Assembly: GCF_000024865.1 (NCBI RefSeq)
Contig: NC_013595.1
Span: 6,014,001-6,078,000, forward strand
Origin: Streptosporangium roseum DSM 43021
GTDB taxonomy: Bacteria; Actinomycetota; Actinomycetes; Streptosporangiales; Streptosporangiaceae
Length of the DNA: 64,000 nt
Reading direction: 5' to 3'
The notes under the pieces were generated by a model. The model did no database searches. It was given only the letters and a program-made list of their open reading frames with translations, and was not told where the DNA came from. The position numbers and the translations under genes were made by a program. Numbering within the stretch: the stretch's first letter is position 1; each line of letters begins with the position of its first letter. This document shows, piece by piece, positions 60,552 through 64,000 of this stretch.

Positions 60552-61826
60552 ATGCGTCCCCTGCCCAGGCTTTTCCTGGCAGCCCTGACGTGCTCACTGG
60601 TAGGAGCACTGTCCGTCCCGGCCTCGGGGCAGAGCATCCCGTCGGCGGATCCCGAGGTGGAGACCCCCGCCCTGTTCGACGACGAGGCGGGCGGCAACGC
60701 CAACGGCGACGACCCGGCCATCTGGGTCCATCCCTCCAGGTCCGGCAAGAGCCTGGTGATAGCGACGGCCAAGGAAGGCGGTCTCTACGTCTACAACCTT
60801 GACGCCGAGCAGCTCCAGCACCTGCCGGCCCCCGCGGCGCCGGGGCCCGACGACGAGGGCGGGCGCTTCAACAACGTCGACGTCACCTACGGCTTCGGCG
60901 GTCGGGACCTCGCGGTCGTCTCCGACCGCGGCCGGGACCAGCTCCGGATCTACGCCATCGCGCAGGGCCAGCTGACCGACGTGACCGACCCGGCGGCGCC
61001 GTTCGTGTTCAACACCACCCAGCCGCAGGTCAACGACGGGGAGACGGCGTACGGCCTGACCACCTGGAAGGACTCCACCGGCACCTACGCGCTGGTCAGC
61101 CGCCGGCACACGACCTCGATCGGCCTGGTCAAGCTTCTTCCCAAGCCGAACGGCAAGGTCGGCTACCAGGTCGTCAGGACGCTGGACCTGCCCGCGTCGT
61201 TCGCCCTGCCGAACGGCCAGAGCTGGACGCCCTGCGACGAGCCGGGCAGGACGCCGCAGGTCGAGGGCATGGTCGTGGACCAGCAGACCGACGTGCTCTA
61301 CGCGGCCCAGGAGGACGTCGGCATCTGGCGGATGCGGGCCGACCTCACCGGGACGCCGACGCTCATGGACAAGGTCCGCGATTACGGCGTTCCCGCCACC
61401 TACGACCCGGCGACGGAGGAGTGCACGCCCGGCGTGGACCCCGGCTACGGCGGCCAGCACCTGTCGGCCGACGCCGAAGGCCTCACGATCTACTATCGGG
61501 ACGACCAGAAGGGCTACCTTCTGGCCTCCAGCCAGGGTGACAACACCTTCGCCGCCTACCGCAAGGAGGGCTCCAACGCCTACCTCGGCCAGTTCCGCAT
61601 CGGGACGCACAACAGCGTCGACGGCGTCGAGCACAGCGACGGCTCGACCGTGCTGAACGTCCCGCTGGGCGACTTCGACGAGGGCCTGTTCATCGCGCAC
61701 GACGGCGCCAACACGCCGGCCGTGCCCGACCGGGAGAACACGAACTTCAAGTTCGTCGGCTGGGAAGGCATCGCCGACGGGCTCGACCTGGACATCGACA
61801 CCGACGGCTGGGACCCCCGCGACTGA
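60552..61826 (+). CDS. Secreted beta-propeller phytase
   Basis: A 424-residue precursor with signal peptide LFLAALTCSLVGALSVPASG (about 7-26). The mature part is a beta-propeller (3-)phytase: DDPAIWVHPSRSGKSLVIAT, GGRFNNVDVTYGF, RTPQVEGMVVDQQTDVLYAA with EDVGIW, and SADAEGLTIYY, with acidic residues that bind calcium. It releases phosphate from phytate. Start 60552 follows GAGGAGGCGCA. A perfect 15-bp terminator follows the gene. Confidence 0.95.
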   Translation: MRPLPRLFLAALTCSLVGALSVPASGQSIPSADPEVETPALFDDEAGGNANGDDPAIWVHPSRSGKSLVIATAKEGGLYVYNLDAEQLQHLPAPAAPGPDDEGGRFNNVDVTYGFGGRDLAVVSDRGRDQLRIYAIAQGQLTDVTDPAAPFVFNTTQPQVNDGETAYGLTTWKDSTGTYALVSRRHTTSIGLVKLLPKPNGKVGYQVVRTLDLPASFALPNGQSWTPCDEPGRTPQVEGMVVDQQTDVLYAAQEDVGIWRMRADLTGTPTLMDKVRDYGVPATYDPATEECTPGVDPGYGGQHLSADAEGLTIYYRDDQKGYLLASSQGDNTFAAYRKEGSNAYLGQFRIGTHNSVDGVEHSDGSTVLNVPLGDFDEGLFIAHDGANTPAVPDRENTNFKFVGWEGIADGLDLDIDTDGWDPRD

Positions 61827-61914
61827 GAACGGGTGAAGCCCCCGGCCGCGACGGGGCGCTTTCCAGGGTTCGCCGCGCCACAGTGATCACTTACTGGTGG
61901 CGGGAAACATAGCG

Positions 61915-61950
61915 AGACGCTCGGCCGGGTATCCCGGCCGAGCGTCTTTC
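61915..61950 (+). terminator. Terminator after the phytase gene
   Basis: AGACGCTCGGCCGGG (61915-61929) and its exact complement (61933-61947) form a 15-bp stem with a three-base loop, followed by TTC. It lies 89 bases after the stop codon. Confidence 0.85.
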
Positions 61951-61984
61951 GCGGTCCGGCGTCCGATCCGGCGGCGACGGCGTC

Positions 61985-62118
61985 GAGCCGCTCCCGGCCG
62001 TGGACGGACGGGGCCGCCCCTTGGGGAGGTACTGGCGCAGCAGGCCGTTGATGCTTCCACGCCGGGTGGCGGCCGTACGGCCCGCGGTGACCTGGCAGAA
62101 CCACAGGACCGGTGCGTC
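61985..62118 (-). pseudogene. IS30-family transposase remnant
   Basis: On the minus strand, VLWFCQVTAGRTAATRRGSI and NGLLRQYLPKGRPRP resemble the C-terminal catalytic stretch of IS30-type transposases (W-x-R-G-x-N-E-N-x-NGLLRQY-x-PKG). The catalytic Glu region is degraded and no further similarity is visible either side. It is a small scar between phytase and tetR. Confidence 0.45.
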
Positions 62119-62120
62119 GA

Positions 62121-62900
62121 TCACCCGGTCTCTGACCGTCCAGGATCACTGACCGCTTCGGAACTCCTCGCCCGGGGGAACGGCCGGCCGGAGTGGTCCA
62201 GCGCGAGCATGCCGGCCAGGTCGCGCAGGCATTCCTCGAAGACGGGTTCCAGGTCGGAGTAGGCGAAGTCCAGCTGGTGCAGGACTTCCATGCACAGCAG
62301 GCCGTACAGCCTGATCCAGCACGTCAGGAAGACGTGGACGGCCTCGGGTGGTAGCCGTCCGTCGATGCCGGCGGAGTAGGCGGTCAGTTGCTCGCGCAGC
62401 GACGGGGGCAGATCGACCAGGTCGGGCGCCGGGAACCCCCGCGTCCGCCACAGCTCGACCGTCAGGTCCAGCAGGACCTGCTCGAAACGTTGCGCCGCCT
62501 GGTGGCGCGCCGAGTCCCGCTGCCTGTTCGGCGGGGCTATCGGGCTGGCGAATATCCAGCCGAACTCGGCCGGGTGGGCGATGGCCCAGGCGCGCATGGC
62601 GCGGCAGACCGCCAGTATCCGCTCGCCGACCTGCGCGTCGGCGTGGGCGTCCCGGGCCTGTTCCATCGCGGTGGCCAGCTCGCGGAAGAAGTCCGCGGTG
62701 ACCGCGCCGACCAGGTCGTCGTGGCCGGCGTAGTAGTGGTAGAGAGCCGGGCCGCTCATGCCCATCTCCCGGGCCACCGCGTTGATGGTCACCGCCGCCG
62801 ATCCCTGCGTGACCAGCAGCCTGCGCACGGCCGCGTGGATCTCCTCCAAGGTGGCCTGGCGCAGCCTCTCCCGCCGGCCGGTGGTCGTGCGTTCGGCCAT
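62121..62900 (-). CDS. TetR/AcrR-family transcriptional regulator
   Basis: A 259-residue TetR protein. The helix-turn-helix is GSAAVTINAVAREMGMSGPA with LYHYYAGHDDLV (about 34-65), and the ligand domain includes RAWAIAHPAEFGWIFASPIA and FLTCWIRLYGLLCMEVLHQL (WHG-domain type). ATG 62900 is preferred to ATG 62903 from the position of GAGGGG. It is divergent from the small membrane protein / SIP / FAD operon, with the dyad 62974-62997 between them, so it most likely represses that operon and itself. Confidence 0.93.
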   Translation of the reverse strand: MAERTTTGRRERLRQATLEEIHAAVRRLLVTQGSAAVTINAVAREMGMSGPALYHYYAGHDDLVGAVTADFFRELATAMEQARDAHADAQVGERILAVCRAMRAWAIAHPAEFGWIFASPIAPPNRQRDSARHQAAQRFEQVLLDLTVELWRTRGFPAPDLVDLPPSLREQLTAYSAGIDGRLPPEAVHVFLTCWIRLYGLLCMEVLHQLDFAYSDLEPVFEECLRDLAGMLALDHSGRPFPRARSSEAVSDPGRSETG

Positions 62901-62973
62901 CATCGGCCCCTCTTCCGTCTTCCGTTCCTCGCCTTGCCGCCATTGACATCCTAGACCATCTATGTTTCCTTAA

Positions 62974-62997
62974 TGCCTCTAAGTAAATCTAGAGGCA
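62974..62997. promoter_or_regulatory. TetR-type operator
   Basis: TGCCTCTA, eight bases, TAGAGGCA: a perfect 8-8-8 inverted repeat 12 bases before the small membrane ORF and 74 bases from the tetR start, in the AT-rich divergent promoter. Confidence 0.78.
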
Positions 62998-63009
62998 GTA
63001 GGAGACGAC

Positions 63010-63138
63010 ATGGAATCACGGTGGTGGATTCTTCTCGCGGCAGTGCTGCCGGCTGCGGCCACGTGGTGGCGGCTGTCCAGGTCCGCTCACGTACGGCGCG
63101 GCCCGCGCGGGCCGTATGGCAAGCGCGAGGACTTCTGA
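63010..63138 (+). CDS. Small single-pass membrane protein
   Basis: A 42-residue protein, MESRWWILLAAVLPAAATWW followed by a basic tail RLSRSAHVRRGPRGPYGKRE-DF. One hydrophobic helix (about 5-20). TAGGAGACGAC gives a good ribosome-binding site, the stop is one base before the SIP-like gene, and codon bias fits a gene. First gene of the TetR-controlled operon. Possibly an anchor or partner for the following oxidoreductase; no family recognised. Confidence 0.65.
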   Translation: MESRWWILLAAVLPAAATWWRLSRSAHVRRGPRGPYGKREDF

Positions 63139-63139
63139 C

Positions 63140-63892
63140 ATGCCGCGAACAACGCGTAACCCGCTCGCCGGTGTCTTCGGCAAATACGCCGTTCCGGCGA
63201 CCATCACTCACGTCGAGCCGGTCACGCCCACGATGCGGCGGATCCGGCTCGAGACCGACCAGCCCATCGCCTTCCCGTACACCCCCGGCCAGCACATCAG
63301 GATCCAACTGAAAGATCCGCTGTCGATGTCGGGCATCCTGCGCCCCTCCGAGACGTTGCGCACCTACACGATCTGGGACCTCTCACCCGAGCGACGGACA
63401 CTCGAACTGCGCGTCCACCTGTACGGGGGCGATGGAATCGGGCTGAGGTGGGCGCACGAGGCGCGGCCCGGAGAGGCGGTGACCTTCTGGTGGCCGCAGG
63501 GTGACTTCTTCACCCGCGAGGCGGCCTACCACGTGTTCATCGGGGAGGAGACCGCCGGCGCCGCCTTCGGGCCGATGATCCGGGCACTGGGAGCCTCAGC
63601 CGAGGTGTACGGGATCCTGGAGAGCGAGGCCTCCGAGCACGACCTGCCCATGCCGGGAACCCGCCCACTGCGCCGCGTTCACCGCCATGGCGCGCCGGCC
63701 GCCTCCTCCCGGGTTCTGCTCGCGGCGGTCGCCGAGCTCGACCTGCCGGGCAACGCGGGGGCCGCCTACGTGGCCGGTGAGGCCAGGACCTGCCAGTTGG
63801 TGCGCGACTTTCTCGTCCGCGAGCGCAACTGGCCGCGGACCTCCATCACGGTCAAGCCGTTCTGGACACCGGGCAAGCGCGGCCTGCACTGA
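63140..63892 (+). CDS. Siderophore-interacting-protein-like FAD reductase
   Basis: A 250-residue ferredoxin-reductase-like protein: YAVPATITHVEPVTPTMRRI, TPGQHIRIQL, LRTYTIWDLSPERRTLELRV (FAD), VFIGEETAGAAFGPMIRALG and C-terminal ITVKPFWTPGKRG. It belongs to the SIP family but lacks an iron box; control is probably by the TetR protein next door. Start 63140 is one base after the small membrane ORF. Confidence 0.88.
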   Translation: MPRTTRNPLAGVFGKYAVPATITHVEPVTPTMRRIRLETDQPIAFPYTPGQHIRIQLKDPLSMSGILRPSETLRTYTIWDLSPERRTLELRVHLYGGDGIGLRWAHEARPGEAVTFWWPQGDFFTREAAYHVFIGEETAGAAFGPMIRALGASAEVYGILESEASEHDLPMPGTRPLRRVHRHGAPAASSRVLLAAVAELDLPGNAGAAYVAGEARTCQLVRDFLVRERNWPRTSITVKPFWTPGKRGLH

Positions 63893-63926
63893 CCCGGCCC
63901 ACGACGACCACACGGGAGACTCGGCA

Positions 63927-64000
63927 GTGAAAGCGATCATCGTGGGTGGCGGCATCGGCGGGCTCACCGCAGCCGCCGCCTTCCATCAGCGTGGCTGGCA
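63927..64000 (+). CDS. FAD-dependent oxidoreductase/monooxygenase, N-terminus only
   Basis: From GTG 63927, the 24 visible codons read MKAIIVGGGIGGLTAAAAFH then QRGW, a GxGxxG FAD-binding N-terminus as in p-hydroxybenzoate-hydroxylase-type monooxygenases. GGGAG lies 12 bases upstream. The gene continues beyond the window and is 34 bases behind the SIP-like gene on the same strand. Confidence 0.8.
   Translation, partial: MKAIIVGGGIGGLTAAAAFHQRGW

Noticed and set aside
1..64000. tRNA or rRNA genes
   Set aside because: No T-arm GGTTCGAATCC-like sequence in a cloverleaf context and no rRNA-like stretch was seen while reading; a tRNAscan run would settle this.

Overview
The window is one continuous piece of a very GC-rich actinobacterial chromosome. 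Codons end almost always in G or C, Wbl and RbpA genes are present, many genes start with GTG or lack a ribosome-binding site, and a DmdR/IdeR-type iron box and a cobalamin riboswitch can be read. The mix of genes (NgcEFG-type amino-sugar transporter, LAL regulators, a cutinase of the Thermobifida type) suggests a filamentous actinomycete, plausibly of the Streptosporangiales; that placement is an inference. I saw no tRNA, rRNA or CRISPR array.

Layout. 0-5.2 kb: partial WhiB-like gene, DUF2254 membrane protein, catalase, ChaB-like protein and an orphan NarL-type response regulator. 5.2-9.2 kb: a pseudokinase-like membrane protein beside a MoxR ATPase / DUF58 / von Willebrand operon with overlapping start and stop codons. 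9.2-16.8 kb: housekeeping genes (two methyltransferases, glycerophosphodiesterase, UMF1 transporter, RbpA behind a sigma-R-type promoter, PEP-mutase-like and SDR enzymes, an orphan PemK-like protein, a thioredoxin-reductase-like flavoprotein). 17-22 kb: KptA, then a 916-residue LAL regulator and a secreted cutinase/polyester-hydrolase-like enzyme, whose upstream regions share a 19-bp sequence in opposite orientation. 22-32 kb: methyltransferase, DUF3152 protein, a broken LysR gene beside a quinone oxidoreductase, a lone IS200-type transposase, a Nudix fusion protein, glutamate dehydrogenase, and a small DUF1036 operon divergent from a Cas4/RecB-like nuclease. 32.5-38 kb: NgcEFG-type ABC importer, ROK repressor and PIG-L deacetylase, a coherent amino-sugar uptake locus. 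38-43.3 kb: DsbA-like protein, secreted GHL10 glycosidase, hypothetical protein, OYE-family oxidoreductase divergent from a MarR regulator.

43.29-52.57 kb is the standout. A 9.3-kb island is bounded by ~31-bp terminal inverted repeats, each attached to the 3' end of a decayed IS630-family transposase facing outward. Inside are seven genes that look like an undescribed small-molecule pathway: a class I aldolase facing a six-gene opposite-strand series (Fe(II)/2-oxoglutarate dioxygenase, FAD/NAD(P)-binding protein, a protein with fold-type-II PLP-enzyme-like motifs, an FMN/PPOX-type protein, an MFS transporter, a Rossmann dehydrogenase). There is no NRPS or PKS. Both transcription units carry the same 13-bp sequence and GGACA/TGTCC half-sites in their promoter regions, yet the island encodes no regulator.

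52.6-64 kb: DGPF/YciI protein translationally coupled to an ECF42-type sigma factor, a CHAP-domain wall hydrolase, a siderophore-interacting protein behind an iron box, a YihY/BrkB membrane protein, a cobalamin riboswitch in front of an FhuF-like [2Fe-2S] protein, a LysR regulator, a secreted beta-propeller phytase behind a 32-bp near-palindrome, and a TetR regulator divergent from a small membrane protein / siderophore-interacting protein / FAD oxidoreductase operon that runs off the end. Several short tandem-repeat arrays (15, 16, 64 and 78 bp) sit in the intergenic regions.
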